64,000 bases of DNA from Glutinoglossum americanum. Lineage: Eukaryota > Ascomycota > Geoglossomycetes > Geoglossales > Geoglossaceae. This document shows positions 1-11,174 of the stretch, one piece after another. A model generated the notes under the pieces. It worked only from the letters and a program-made list of their open reading frames with translations, did no database searches and was not told the origin of the DNA. The DNA lies in the NCBI GenBank assembly GCA_020080175.1, contig JAGHQL010000098.1, positions 25,061-89,060 of the forward strand. Direction: 5' to 3'. Both the position numbers and the translations under genes were made by a program. Position 1 is the first letter of the stretch. Every line of letters begins with the position of its first letter.

Positions 1-641
1 ATTGGATGACGAAGAAGAGCGAGAAGCGGTCTTCTATCGATTGGAGATGCTAGGATATCGGGTCGGACAGGGCCTAGTGGAGCGGTAACGATCACAAAGT
101 CACCCACCTTGCGCTGGAAATATGGAGGACTGAGCTTTAGTTTTGGCAAGGCAGCTTCTCGCGGGATCGACCGCGGTTCACGGATACGCTGGATGTCATC
201 AAGTTTTTGTGCAAAGACCTTTGGATGCTAGTGTTTCGGAAACAGATCGATAACCTAAAGACGAACCACAGGGTATGATACGAAGCTCCCTCTCTTGCTC
301 AATTCACTAGTCTCGTTTGTATGTATACTGAAGCACCAATTAGGGTATTTATGTTCTTACGGATAATTCTTTCAGACCTTTTTCGCGCATGAGCACTGAA
401 GCGGGAGGGCAGGCGGTCGCTCGAGCTCAACCGGTAATGTCTCCTCTTTGTGAACACCACCCTCTCCTGTCAAGCTTCTCGTGTGGTGCGGTAGTTAATT
501 CCAATGCAGTTCCTGTGGTTTCCATGTGGCATAATACGAGGCTCGCTGGCCAGTATGGGTATTAATGCCACGGTGCAGGCAGATACTTCGGAGCTCCCCG
601 GAGCTACATTCCAGATCAAAACAGTGGCCGCGAGGGCTTAA
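1..641 (+). CDS. trs33: TRAPP complex subunit Trs33 (TRAPPC6 family), 3' part
   Basis: This is the C-terminal part of Trs33, a small core subunit of the TRAPP complexes, which act as exchange factors for Ypt/Rab GTPases on Golgi and autophagic membranes. The window opens inside an exon, in frame from base 2. Visible exons are 1-84, 155-272, 344-433 and 510-641, and all join in frame with GT-AG introns. They encode the family signature in order: [10 protein letters not shown], then [20 protein letters not shown], then [19 protein letters not shown], then [17 protein letters not shown], and an end in [10 protein letters not shown] before TAA. This is the usual C-terminal half of the Bet3-like fold. 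The N-terminus lies outside the window. It converges on the malate dehydrogenase gene. A second TRAPP subunit, Bet5, lies at 13771. Confidence 0.93.
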
Positions 642-1094
642 CTATGTTCTAGATGTTGCATGCTTGTGTAAACGTGGGCGGCATCTACAGGAGTTTGGGG
701 GGACGCGTTACTTGAGGCACCAATATTGAAATAAACAAAGACTTTCACCCGAGGCACCTGACCCTTACGATTGTGATATTAGGAATTGCTCCTGGAGAAG
801 GCACTTAGATGCCCTTAATTCTATTGTTCTACTGCAGCTCACGTACGAAAGTGCAAAAGTTCTCCCCCAATCACCTTTCATCTCCTAGTCGTATGGCTCC
901 TTCATCACCGTCCTTTTACCGTCTTCACAACCTACCTAACCAATGTCACCGATCAGCCACCAGAATCTCCCCAAGCTAGGCGATAGCTAACGGGCTGTCA
1001 AGTACAATGCAGGCGGATAAACCGAAAACGAACGATAGAGGCATCTAGAGTTTGCCAAACGCAATAAACTCAAGGACATGGGGCAAGGTATAAA
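642..1094. other. convergent intergenic region
   Basis: This gap lies between the 3' ends of Trs33 (+) and malate dehydrogenase (-). I see no ORF with coding character and no RNA gene. It presumably holds the two 3' UTRs. Confidence 0.6.
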
Positions 1095-2499
1095 TTACTT
1101 TGCGGGAGGATTTTTGATGAAATCGACACCCTTCTCGATATTGCCTTTGAGGCCCTTCATAGCAGCTTCGAGGAGCTTCTTTTCGTAGTCGTTGGTATCA
1201 GTGAGGGGGTTATAGGCCTTTTCGGCGCCGTTGGTCTGTTGTGGACAACTCAGCATACTTGCATTGAGCACAGAGTAAAGAGATACACACCCCAAGTTCG
1301 ACGGGCACAGAGAAATATTCAACACCGGTAGCCTTTGCAATTTCCGCGCCGCCTTCAACGCCTGGGAGGTAGACGTATGTGGGTTCAATTATGCCCTTCT
1401 CACCTCGTACAGCCTTCAGGATTTTTTCGGCAAAGCTTTCGGACGGTAAGCTGTGGCGCTATACGTCGATATCTCGGGCAAAGGTACTCACCGGAAACCT
1501 GCATAGGCCATGGAAAGGGTGGCAGAGCCAGCACCATCCTTGGCCTTCACGACCTCATCACCACCATATTGAACACCTGCAAATATGGAGTCAGCTTTAT
1601 TAGCCTTGCGATTGAGGTGCCGAACTGCTTACGGTTCACCAAAGCGTCTAGTTTATCTGCAGGTATTTGAACGCTCGGTTTTGCTTGGCTAAGTAATGGC
1701 ACGATCGTCTCCCCGGAGTGACCACCAACGACGGGAATCTTCAATGTCTGTGGGTCGCTCTCACCGATAATTTCTGCTACAAAGGTCTCTGATCGGACAA
1801 CATCGAGGGTAGTGACACCGAAAAGTCGCTTCGGGTCGAAGACATTCTTTGATTTGAGTACCTCGGCAGCGATAGGGACGGTCGAGTTAACCGGGTTTGA
1901 GATGATCAAAATAAAGGCTTTCGGGCAGTACTCCGCGATTCCCGTAACAAGGTCGCGTACGATACCGGCATTTATTTTAAAGAGGTCATCACGCGTCATG
2001 CCAGGCTTGCCTGTGACAGGTCAGCAATCGCAGGGCGCATGGCGCTGCTGCGTCAACTGATCGGACTTACGAGGGATACCCGCCGGGATGACAACAATAT
2101 CAGCACCGGTCAAAGTAAGCTTGAGACCATCACCATTGGGAAGGTATCCAGTGGTTTTCTATTACCTCCGTTAACCCGGGTTCGCTAGCGATAAATATGT
2201 AACTGAATACACTTACAGCTCTTGAGGAAATATGTGCCAGATCAGCTGTGACACCGGGTGTATTGACGACATCGTACAGCGAGAGTTCGTCGATGAGAGG
2301 GCAGATCTTGAGAAGGAGGGAGAGGGGCTAAGGGTCAGGCGTTAGTGTATGGACCGCTATTAAATTTACTGTTGGAAGAGCTTGGTTCCGATAACTTACC
2401 TGGCCAATGCCACCAGAAGCACCCAAGACGACTATGATAGTTGTCAATCACTGCACAGTAACCTTTTGCTTGGGTTATTTTCATACCTGCTTTTACCAT
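1095..2499 (-). CDS. mdh: malate dehydrogenase, cytosolic type
   Basis: NAD-dependent malate dehydrogenase, which interconverts malate and oxaloacetate. The start is a 13-base first exon (ATG GTA AAA GCA G) ending at a GTATGA donor. It gives MVKA directly followed by the Rossmann loop [11 protein letters not shown]. Later exons give [57 protein letters not shown] and the catalytic-histidine segment [14 protein letters not shown]. The protein ends NPPAK. There is no mitochondrial presequence before the Rossmann fold and no C-terminal SKL-type signal, so the product is probably cytosolic. About eight exons are needed. The GADIVV exon splices to KPGM through a codon split by the intron (C|GC). 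Length and motif order are normal for the family. Confidence 0.95.
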
Positions 2500-3405
2500 G
2501 GTAGAAAAAAATTGATGGACAACTTTCGGTAGTCGAAATACGGAACTAGACGGCAGCAGATTAGTTTACATAGTCTTTGCCTTGCCGAGCTATGAACAAG
2601 CAATAAGACGCTCCCAGCGGAGGGCCAGAATAGATGCATACGCTATGTAGGACCAGTAGAGGCCAGGGACTGATATTGCTCGAGCGGTGAGTTGAAAGGT
2701 TTTGCTGTTGAGGGGGTATGGCTTTTTATAGTGGGGTTTGGGCTGGAGGGGTACTCCCACGTCGTACTGCAACTACGACCACGCCCCTTGCTACAAGCCA
2801 ATCAGTGAGTGAACGGAAAACGTAAAGGCAAATTAAACAGAAGAAATATCTCTAAAAATTTTTTTTAAAAGAAGTAGAAAAAGGAAAGCAGACGAAAAAT
2901 TACTTGAAAAATGGGAAGCGTGGGGTGCAAGAGAGAATGTGATCACGTCACCCGTCACTCCCTTGTCTGTCGACTCTCGGTCCCACCAACGTCAAACTAA
3001 GTATGTCAACCACTCTCCTACAGCTATAGTATGGGGGACGTATGGGATAGGATCGGGCTGATTTCTTCATTTGGCCTTTCGTAATGTATATATATATACG
3101 TGTATGTATGTACGTATGTATGCATGCATACCTACCTGTCCACGACTGATATGCTCGGGACTATAAACTGGCTCTTAGGAGTTTCGGACGGATAATAGAG
3201 CAACCGGGACCTCCGCAGCTACTTTGACCACCCTTCGGGATCGAAATAACTGCAGATGCTGGGATGGACACAGACACATAGAATGCGTTGTGACGGGAGA
3301 CAATTGTTGCTAATGCTTGTTGAAAACTAATGCTTCAATTATCTTAGTATGCATTGCACCCTCTAACATCCATGAATCCATTCTGCAGCGCTACCATAAT
3401 CCTGT
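2500..3405. promoter_or_regulatory. upstream region of malate dehydrogenase and 3' flank of RPL28
   Basis: About 900 bases without a supported gene. The left part should hold the promoter and 5' UTR of the malate dehydrogenase gene. The right part is downstream of RPL28. It is A-rich around 2830-2900 and contains the TATG-type simple repeat listed separately. Confidence 0.5.
3085..3132. repeat. TATA/TATG-rich simple repeat
   Basis: A short run of TA dinucleotides passes into TATG/TACG tetranucleotides (tatatatatacg, then tgtatgtatg). It looks like a decayed microsatellite in the intergenic region upstream of malate dehydrogenase. Confidence 0.7.
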
Positions 3406-4186
3406 CTATGTGGATTTGCCCTCAGCTGCCTTTGCCTTAGCGCCTCGGGACTTCTTCTCTGGGAGGTCTTTCTTTGGTAGTTGAGATTGCCGAATGGCGC
3501 TGGCGCGGGCTACGGCTTCACGACGGAGGTCCGGTCTAAGACGTCACGAGTTAGCTCTGAGTTTGCATAGCAAACCGTTCAATGTTAGGCTGGCTGACCG
3601 GTATCCTCTCTTAGCGGTATGGCCCACGACTCCGGCATAGGTCCTGTTTTTTATACTAACATTAGCATACCCTAAGCATTAAAGCACCTGGTTGTACCGC
3701 CTAATTAATCACTCACTTCCGTCCAGATTTATTTGGTCCCCATGAAGTCTGATTTAAATTTGATGCAGGTTTGTGAGAGGTCTTTGAGTGCGATTTTTTG
3801 GTGGTGAGAACTACGCCGCCCTTTTCTCCTGGCTGAAGGCCAATTGCCTTTGGAAGAGACCGGTTAGTTGAAAGCCCTTGTGCTAAAGGCATGGCGGGTA
3901 CATGCTTGCTCATTGACAAAACCTCCATACTGCTCACAAATTAGCTTGATTCCCCAAAGATAAAATCGAACTATGCGCACCTTCCGGGAGTGTTTATTCA
4001 GAAGGTTGAGGGGATCACGCGAGAATTGTACGCCTCCACCGGTCCTCCGCTTAACGAGGTAGGAGTTGTTTTTCCCTTGTGTAAAAGCTTATAAGCAATG
4101 GCCAGGAAGCTTCCAGCAGAAGGTGTGATGTGCTGTATACACTTACGGGAGATCTCCCAGATAAGATCAGCAGATACGTTCGACAT
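3406..4186 (-). CDS. rpl28: 60S ribosomal protein L28 (eL28)
   Basis: Large-subunit ribosomal protein of the eL28 family, a eukaryote-specific component of the 60S subunit. Exon 1 encodes MSNVSADLIWEIS. After an intron come NNSYLVKRRTGGGVQFSRD and PLNLLNKHSRK, then YGGFVNEQ, AIGLQPGEKGG, VVLTTKKSHSKTSHKPASN, and a last exon LRPDLRREAVARASAIRQSQ with a Lys-rich end at KAAEGKST. The order and length match fungal eL28. The FVNEQ/AIGLQ junction only works if the intron at 3848-3905 is GC-AG (donor GCATGT), with a good CTAAC branch site before the acceptor. The gene is head-to-head with a DUF2015 gene across 261 bases. Confidence 0.93.
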
Positions 4187-4447
4187 ATTTGTAGCTTGGG
4201 TGAACGTTTTGCTGGCGGTGGTAGGTTTCGCCTGTTTTGTGGGTTGGGCAAGCAAAAAGGGCAAGCCCTAGCAGAGCCGCATTTGCTTTCACTTAGTCAT
4301 CATTTCGCTGAGGCGAGATCGAACAGGGCGAAGATGCCACAATGCTTCCGCGTCATAATACGAGATAGCATCCGTCTAACTGGATATCCGACTACCATCC
4401 ACTCCCATTCTCAAGAACATCTTTCAACTGTCTGTTCTCTCCTAGCT
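4187..4447. promoter_or_regulatory. bidirectional promoter RPL28 / DUF2015 gene
   Basis: These 261 bases separate two divergent start codons and must carry both promoters. I see no unambiguous TATA box. Confidence 0.5.
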
Positions 4448-4884
4448 ATGGCTTACATTCTATACTCCATCTCGTTCTTCCTATTAGTCCTAGCAACCGG
4501 TATGCCCCTTGAATAGCTGTACTCCTGTTTCGCTCGCACTGTTAATCGACTGAAATATCGTTAGCTCTTTACATCACACGCAACCGCTGGCTTCCGATGC
4601 TACCTCTTCCTAACTACATTTACACTCGCCTCCCTTCATCTTTCGCTGGAGATATGGAATCAGGTCTCTCGTCTAGTGCATTCGACCTGTCCGCCAACCT
4701 GGCGGCGGGCGACTCAAGAGCTGGACTTGACGAACAAGGAAAGATGGCAGTGCAAAAGATCATGAAATCAAGGCGTGTGGGTTTCGACGAGGCAAGACGG
4801 ATTTATACGGAACAGCGATTTGCTAAAAACAACATCGGTCCTGATGGGTTGCCGCGAGACCCAAAGTTCGTATCCTTCTCCTGA
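4448..4884 (+). CDS. DUF2015 / UPF0357 family protein
   Basis: A 123-aa protein in two exons (4448-4499 and 4565-4884). It begins with a hydrophobic segment (MAYILYSISFFLLVLATALY) that looks like a signal anchor. A conserved domain follows: RNRWLPMLPLP, LPSSFAGDMESGLSSSAFDL, GDSRAGLD, IMKSRRVGFDEARRIYTEQR and RFAKNNIGPDGLPRDPKFVS. This pattern is that of the fungal DUF2015 (UPF0357) family, whose members include a small uncharacterised yeast protein. The biochemical role is unknown. The anchor suggests membrane attachment with the conserved domain on one side. The start is set by the hydrophobic exon, which splices in frame at codon G|CT. It converges on rvs161. Confidence 0.88.
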
Positions 4885-5237
4885 TACGGGAAACAACCGT
4901 ACATAGGAGAGCTTGGTCGTACTACATTGTGGAAGTCTTTATTTGGTGGTCTTTTGATGATAATATCGGAACATGAAATTACATGGCTGAAGCGAGGCGT
5001 TGGGTGGCGCTTTAATTCTGATTATTTTTACCGCTGGCAAGTGCTGGGTTTCTTTTTTTTCGATTATTAGGCTCTGTCTAGGTATGTTTAAATAAAGTCA
5101 GACGAGGGACTATACACTCGTTGACGGAAACGGACCGCGTGTTTGGATTAGCAAACTCCAATCGATATTACTAAACGCCTATGTATACAAATGAATCACT
5201 CCCTCCCATCCAGCCAAATGTCCATAAACACGCATAT
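4885..5237. other. convergent intergenic region
   Basis: Between the DUF2015 gene (+) and rvs161 (-). It holds 3' flanks only, and I see no coding or RNA feature. Confidence 0.55.
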
Positions 5238-6419
5238 TTATACAGTTCCAGCAATACTCAAGTCCCGGATCTCCTGTAGTACTTGTTCTACCCTGCTATC
5301 TAGGTGCCCCTGAGCATACTGCTCTCTCGTGTCAGCATCTAGATACTGCTGCACCTGCGCCATTCTTGAGTATGCCTCTGCACAGAACCGTAATTGAATC
5401 TTTACTAGGGCCTCAAAGCTCGGATCTAGATAAGGGACTCGAAGGTCAATGAGTTGGGGCAGTTCAGTGAACAGCTGCTCGTTGAGAGCATCGTAGGCGG
5501 CCTTGGCCATTTCTGTATCTTTCTCAGCCCGTGGTAACTTATTCACGTCTTTATCAGGTTTCTCGGCGAGCTTTTTGACCTTCGCACGCATGGCATCATA
5601 GTCAAGGAGTTTGTGGTTGCGCTTTTTGATACCTAGGTGAACAGCCTCCAGATTAGAATTAACTCCCAGAAAGCCAGTTATAAGGTGGGAAGGCGCCCCC
5701 ACATTCATTTATATCAGGAAAATATGCGCAGAACCTCGATATTGGCTCTAATACGGTCGTCCTATCCGTCTCCGTTCGGCGTTAGACAATCTTACTAGCG
5801 ACGGAGTTTGAGTGAAGATCTAGCATTATTCCCACCTATAAGGTCCATCAAGCGCCTTGATAGTCTCTGCGTCTAGATCCTCTACGGCCTGCTTGTATGA
5901 CCTACTAACTCCATCCTTCGTCCCAGCGTCACCATAGAATGCATCTATCGTCTCAGCGATTCGCATCTGTGATGCTGTCATTGCTAGTAAGCTGTCAGCA
6001 ACAGAATATTGATAGCACTCAACCCACCCCAGCACAAACCTCGTAAAGAGTCTAAATAACCCTTTGCCTCTCTCTGTAGTTTGTTGGCTGCAGCCTCCAT
6101 AGTTCTATATCGTCTGTAACCATGCCGTTAAGCGTTAACACCAAGCCCTTTGACCGGAGCTCACGATCTTATTCCATACCGCTCTTCAACTTCGTAGTCG
6201 CGGTCACTTGTCTTCTCCACATGGCCTGTTATGTCCGAACCTCCGTTAGCTCACCTTGAACCAAGGCCAGACCGGCTTCTGATGAACATACCGGTCTTCA
6301 TCATTACCTGTGTTGTTGCGCGGTTGACATTTTTCTTGAAACCTACAAGATATTTCAATTAGTCTTTTGTTGTCTGCATAAGCGCTCAATAATGAGGGAG
6401 CATTACCAGCCCACGACAT
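5238..6419 (-). CDS. rvs161: BAR-domain protein Rvs161 / Hob3 (amphiphysin family)
   Basis: A BAR protein that senses and shapes curved membranes in endocytosis and actin organisation, normally working as a heterodimer with Rvs167. Exon 1 is only 13 bases (ATG TCG TGG GCT G) and joins to GFKKNVNRATTQ. Later exons give TSDRDYEVEER, RYRTMEAAANKLQREAKGYL, MTASQMRIAETIDAFYGD, ETIKALDGPYR, HKLLDYDAMRAKVKKLAEKP, LPRAEKD, ELPQLIDLRVPYLDPSFEAL and KIQLRFCAEAYSRMAQVQQY. The protein ends RDLSIAGTV. The BAR domain fills the whole protein and there is no SH3 domain. That separates Rvs161/Hob3 from Rvs167/Hob1. About seven exons. One junction near 5660-5700 is less certain. Confidence 0.93.
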
Positions 6420-7257
6420 GGTGCTGCGCTGTTCGTTGCTCAATTATGAGATTTGGGGAGGGAGCACGCAATAAAGAAATGTAGCTGGAGTGCGTCGTTG
6501 TGTATGGTACGTATAACTGGAAGAGGTAGATGGAAGAGGGGGTTCCTGACGAAGCGCCGCAGTGGGTAATGTGGCTCAGCCGAATATTATGTACTGAGCA
6601 TTGTTGATGCGTTCGTTCTATGGCGACGTCACACGCAACATTTGCCACTTGCAATATTTGGGAGCATTAACTCCATATTCCCGAGGCTAGTCTGGATACA
6701 TATACATGCAGTGTGGAAAACTAACAAGTTGTGTCTTGCTTTTTGGTGATTACTACTGTTACCGCACAAAATGTCCGATGAGAGCTATGCGAAGATAGGG
6801 TGGAAGCACAATGTGGAGTCAATACGATACAAGAGGTCACTTTCCACTTAGGTAGGAAACGGGTTTCCTCCAGAGAATCATGAGTCCTCATAGTTCTGGT
6901 CTTCCTATATGTGCAACTGGAAATGAAACATCCGCTTAAAGCATCGCGAAATGACGGCAAACCACCATCTGAATCAGTAAAGCCCTCCTATGCTAACGCC
7001 GTGACCTTTTTAGACGATGATAAAATAGTTACAGTAAAAGAACGATTTCTCTTCGGGATCGTAGGAAGAGTGCGTTCGGAAATGGAAACGGAGGGTACGC
7101 AGCAATTGTCGTAAACTAACAACCAGGTGCTGCCGAGGAGGATTTGAGAGAGGTGGGCCGAGGGTCGATGGGCAGAGCACTTACCCTTACTGAGCAAGGA
7201 GCCCAGAAAAGGAAGAGGCACGCTCAAACGCTATCCCAGTTTGCCCGCCTCCTTATG
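6420..7257. promoter_or_regulatory. intergenic region upstream of rvs161
   Basis: About 840 bases between the rvs161 start and the 3' end of the Hal4-type kinase gene. There are short open frames on both strands but none has recognisable protein character. It presumably carries the rvs161 promoter and the kinase 3' UTR. Confidence 0.5.
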
Positions 7258-8874
7258 TCAGAAGCCCTCCTCTCCGGCCTTGCAAAGCCTTATTTCGCGA
7301 CCCCACTCTGACTTGAGGACCTGTGATGCAGTTATTCTGCGTGTGGGGTTGGGGTCTAATATCGAGTAGATGACATTCCTGCAACGAGCCTATGCACGAT
7401 TATTATTATTAGTATCGCTGTTTACGGATGGTGCAATAAAAGTGCTTACCCTATGAAGAGTCTCGATGGGGCCGTAGCCATCTTCGTCCCGACGCCCTTC
7501 CAAGTACCTCTCGAAGAACTCGTCCTCGTCCTTCTTGGCAACTCTCCAGAGATGCCGTCCCGTCCTCATTGCCATATAGATAACGCCACAGGCCCAGACG
7601 TCGACGGCCCTCGGATCGAACTCTTTGTCTGTATACTCCTCCGGCGCGATATAGGGAGCTGAACCACAAAGACCGTACGTCATGTGCGCCTCCTTCTCCC
7701 AAGCCATTCTAAAACACTCGCCGTTGCCGAAATCAGTGATTTTGAGGGATCCATGAGTCGTTAATAGAAGGTTTTCTGGCTTGAGATCCCGATGGGCAAC
7801 ACCCATTTCATGCATATACTCAACACCTCGCATCAATTGCTTAAAGTAGCAGTCTGCTTCCGCGACCTCAAGCTTTCCGGCTGTGAGGACTAGAGTGTAG
7901 AGATCGCCGCCAGCGCAGAATTCCATGACCTCACAATAGTCGCCTTTGGCGTCTTTCAGTAGATCAAGAGTGTGAATAACGTTGGGATGGCGGAGAGAAG
8001 ACGAAATACAGAATTCCGAAGTAAGGCGCTTCTGGTATTTCTTTGGCGACTCCTGAGGCCGACGACGAAACTCCTTCACAGCATAGAGCTGTTCCTGTTT
8101 GCTGTCCTTGGGGTCTGTTTTGTGTGATATCCGGACAATTCCAAAAGCGCCTCGGCCGATGATCTCCTGACACTTGCCGTATTTCTCTACTAGCGTCGCT
8201 GTGGCGTTCGGTCCGCCCTTCTTGTCAGATGCCAGTTTCTCCTTCTCGTTTTTCAACTGATCAACCCAACTCGACATTAATGACAGCGTCTGATCATCCC
8301 CCGGTTGTTGATGTTCTTCCTTTCTCTTAGCACCAAGAAGATCGCGAAGCATATCAGACAGCTTCTCTTGCCGTTTGGCGCTTTTGAGGTGGTGTACATG
8401 GGTTCCGTCTGAAACAATATCAAACCTTTTGCGAGGTTCCTTGTCCTTGACCGATCCAACACCTTCCTTCTTCTGTGCCGAATCGCCACTCAGACTCTGT
8501 CTACCCATCCTTAGAGCGCTTGTAGTTGATTGTCGAGGGGGAGATGGAGGCCGCTGTGAGTTGCTAGCAATGCTTACATCTGTGTCTGACGAGCTCCCAT
8601 CTGTGGCTCTGTCGCGAGGAGGTTCCTTTATCTGCACCGGCTCTTTCGTGCCATTCTTGACGACGCCGGTTTGAGAGAACATTCGCTGGAGGCGATTTCC
8701 AAGCCCCTGCTTCCTCTGAGGCGCAGTAGAACCGTTTATTTGTAGATTCGAGATTGGCGGAATGGGATTGGGGGGGGTCAGCGGCTTGAGATCCGGAGAT
8801 TGAACAGACGAAGAGGACGTGGAAAGCACTGGCGATGCCATCGGAGTCGACATTTTAGAACGAGGTTGTGACAA
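7258..8874 (-). CDS. Ser/Thr protein kinase, Hal4/Sat4 type
   Basis: A predicted 518-aa kinase of the fungal NPR/Hal family. Yeast Hal4/Hal5 promote potassium uptake through Trk and so salt tolerance. It has two exons: 7450-8874 and 7258-7389. The first 200 or so residues are Ser/Pro-rich and disordered. The kinase domain follows: GRGAFGIV loop, YAVKEF lysine, HRDLKPEN catalytic loop, DFGNG in place of a plain DFG-x, and GSAPYIAPEEY. The second exon supplies RCRNVIYSILDPNPTRRITA and the conserved tail KSEWGREIRLCKAGEEGF. The insert DTLDLL/KDAKGDYCEVMEFCAGG fits the Hal4 group. The Met at 8874 is the first in frame. A second Met seven residues on is an alternative start. Confidence 0.92.
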
Positions 8875-11174
8875 AGGCCAAAAGTATGCAATCGATATAT
8901 TTGGCTTATCGTCCCTTCAAAATTGTATGTTGGGCCTGTAGCGCTGTGGGCCGAGCCCAACACCCAATGAGGAATGGATAGGAAACACAAAACAGCGGCT
9001 TATGGCGGTCCGTCTATATGGTAAGAACGGTGGAGAGCGAGTGCGTAAATCCTATAAATAAGCGGATGTTGTCGGTCTTCACAAAGATGCGTTTGCGGGG
9101 TGAACGTTGTGATATAGTTGACAACAAATAACTGTGGTGGGAACGAGCAAGTTTTGGCAGCGTTGCGTCGGTAGTCGGATTACGTGAAGTTTGGATGGGA
9201 ACTTGGCTGACAAAGTTACTTCTAGCTGGCGCCACCCGCTCTCCAACCAGGCGCAGCAGCCAGAAGATTCTTCATACACTGCAGAATCTCTCTTTCGATA
9301 GTGGTAGGTGTGCGGGGGAAGTATGGGTTGTGTCGCACGGAAGTCGAGGGAGCGAGAATCTGGGCAACACGCGCAACTATAAACTGTCGGTGTGGCAAGG
9401 TATCCTTTAACAGGAAGAGTGAGACTGTGAGGGGCGCGGTAATTGAGCGGCCTGAGTGATTCTAGATGTGCGATATTTTGAGTAGGCTAGGTGCATTTTC
9501 GTGAGTGGTGGTGTGAGAGCCGGAGTGTGGATGTATGAATATACATACCCCACAGGCTTTGATACAGGCCGGATCTCGACGGACTCGACAAGCGGATAGG
9601 GTAAGACGGGGCCAACTGTGGAATTAGTACATCCCTATAGCTTAGAGTTCTTAGGTATGTAATGTATGTACATATTCAGGCTTACGTACGGGCGCGCATG
9701 GTTTGTGCAACATATATGGGATGCGTATGGGAATTTATCGCTTGCCAGCCCGAGACCCCTTCAATTGTCCCCTTTCGGAGAACGTATTTGCGTTTTGTGC
9801 TCACTCTGAAAGGACAGCAGGTGGATGCAAATATCGAAGGACAAAGAAATGGGATGAAATTTCAAACCTCATGCTTTATCACAAGGTAGAAGGGAAGAGA
9901 CAATAGGGATATGAGGCAATTGGCGTTGTCACTGGAGTTGGGTGTTGATATTTAACTTTGGCGCATTGTTCTCTTGTGGTCGATCGCTCGAACTCCATGC
10001 GAGAGCTATCGAACTAGGCTGACAATCTGATACGGCGAGGACTTTTGTTCTAGGAGTGTTTGGGTTTCTTTGGCTGAAAGCACTACTTGCTGGCTTCTTG
10101 ACCGTTGCACAAGAAACCATGCGCGGCAAGCGCTTGTGATGCACTTTACCTGCAGCTCTGCCGCACTTCTGCATCAAGTCGTTTTAGTGCTAATTTCAAC
10201 CACACTGGCCTGCGTAACTTGCAACTTATCTTCGCCCCTATCTCTATGTGCAAGATAGTTCGTTATTCGCTTTGTGTTGCCCAGCCCGATACAGGGCGAG
10301 TCGGAGTCGCTTGCCATGGAGGTAGGTATGATGTATGCATGTATGTATGGCCGCATGTATGCTTGAATATACATCAGTACTGGTCAACGCGTGCACCACC
10401 ATCCACAGGAACAGGGCAGAATTGCATTCACATGGTGATCAAGGTTGGCTGCACCTGCGCTGGTATGAATGTTATGCCCCTCCCCCCTCCTTCGTAGTGC
10501 GTGAATGAATGAAATAATTGAATGGAGGAGCACCCAGCGCAGTGGGAGCGCCTCCGTAGCGAGACAAAAATCCCTCATACATCGATCTAGTTTTGACCAA
10601 GCTTAGCGAAGCTGGACCCAACTGCGAACAATCTATCTACACTGCCGGCTTGCTTGTTCCACTACCCGACCCCTCCTAAACCCTTTCCATTCTCCAGCTA
10701 TTCCTCGTGAAATCACTGCGCGTGCTTCGCTGCGCTGCTTTGATTCGTGCTTCCCTATCTTGTCGTCCTTGCTGATATGCTGATGGACCTGCAACCATGC
10801 AAACGCGGTTACGAGTGCGATCGCGGACTGCGAGTGCAAGAAATAACCAATTCATCCGGGAAGATATCTTCATTCCCCGGATCAACTCATTGCGGATTTG
10901 GAGGCTGTCTCCACAATTTCTTGGTACCTTGGGACTATGCCGCCACGCGCGCCATGAATTCCCTCTACCATAGTCTCCTTCCTATCTCGCGTCGCTCCCC
11001 CCAACTACTAAGTCCCTCTGGAATCTGTATACATCGACCAAAACATTAGTGCATGCTCATCGGTGGTGCCATGCGAAGCTCGTCTGGCAAAACGAGCCCA
11101 TCTTGTCAATGTTTAATAATTGAGCCCTAGAGTGCCACATCGCACATTGTACCTGTACAACGGAAACTGTCGAA
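8875..11174. promoter_or_regulatory. 2.3 kb intergenic region upstream of the Hal4-type kinase
   Basis: This long interval lies between two minus-strand kinase genes. Short open frames exist on both strands, but none shows a domain, conserved-looking composition or a splice pattern that extends it. It includes a decayed TATG repeat near 10325-10365. It is most likely a long promoter and 5' UTR for the Hal4-type gene plus 3' flank of the CaMKK gene. A non-coding transcript cannot be excluded. Confidence 0.45.
10325..10365. repeat. TATG/GCATGTATG simple repeat
   Basis: A short degenerate run of GTATG/ATGTATGC units in non-coding DNA, similar in type to the repeat near 3085. Confidence 0.5.

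Noticed and set aside
6911-7114. 67-codon open frame upstream of rvs161
   Set aside because: No domain, no splice extension and no conserved-looking pattern. It lies in the promoter/3' UTR interval.
10105-11049. Open frames of 100-130 codons in the 2.3 kb gap
   Set aside because: Composition is Cys/Ser/His-rich and erratic, as in random frames. Overlapping frames on both strands look alike, and no exon-intron structure emerges.
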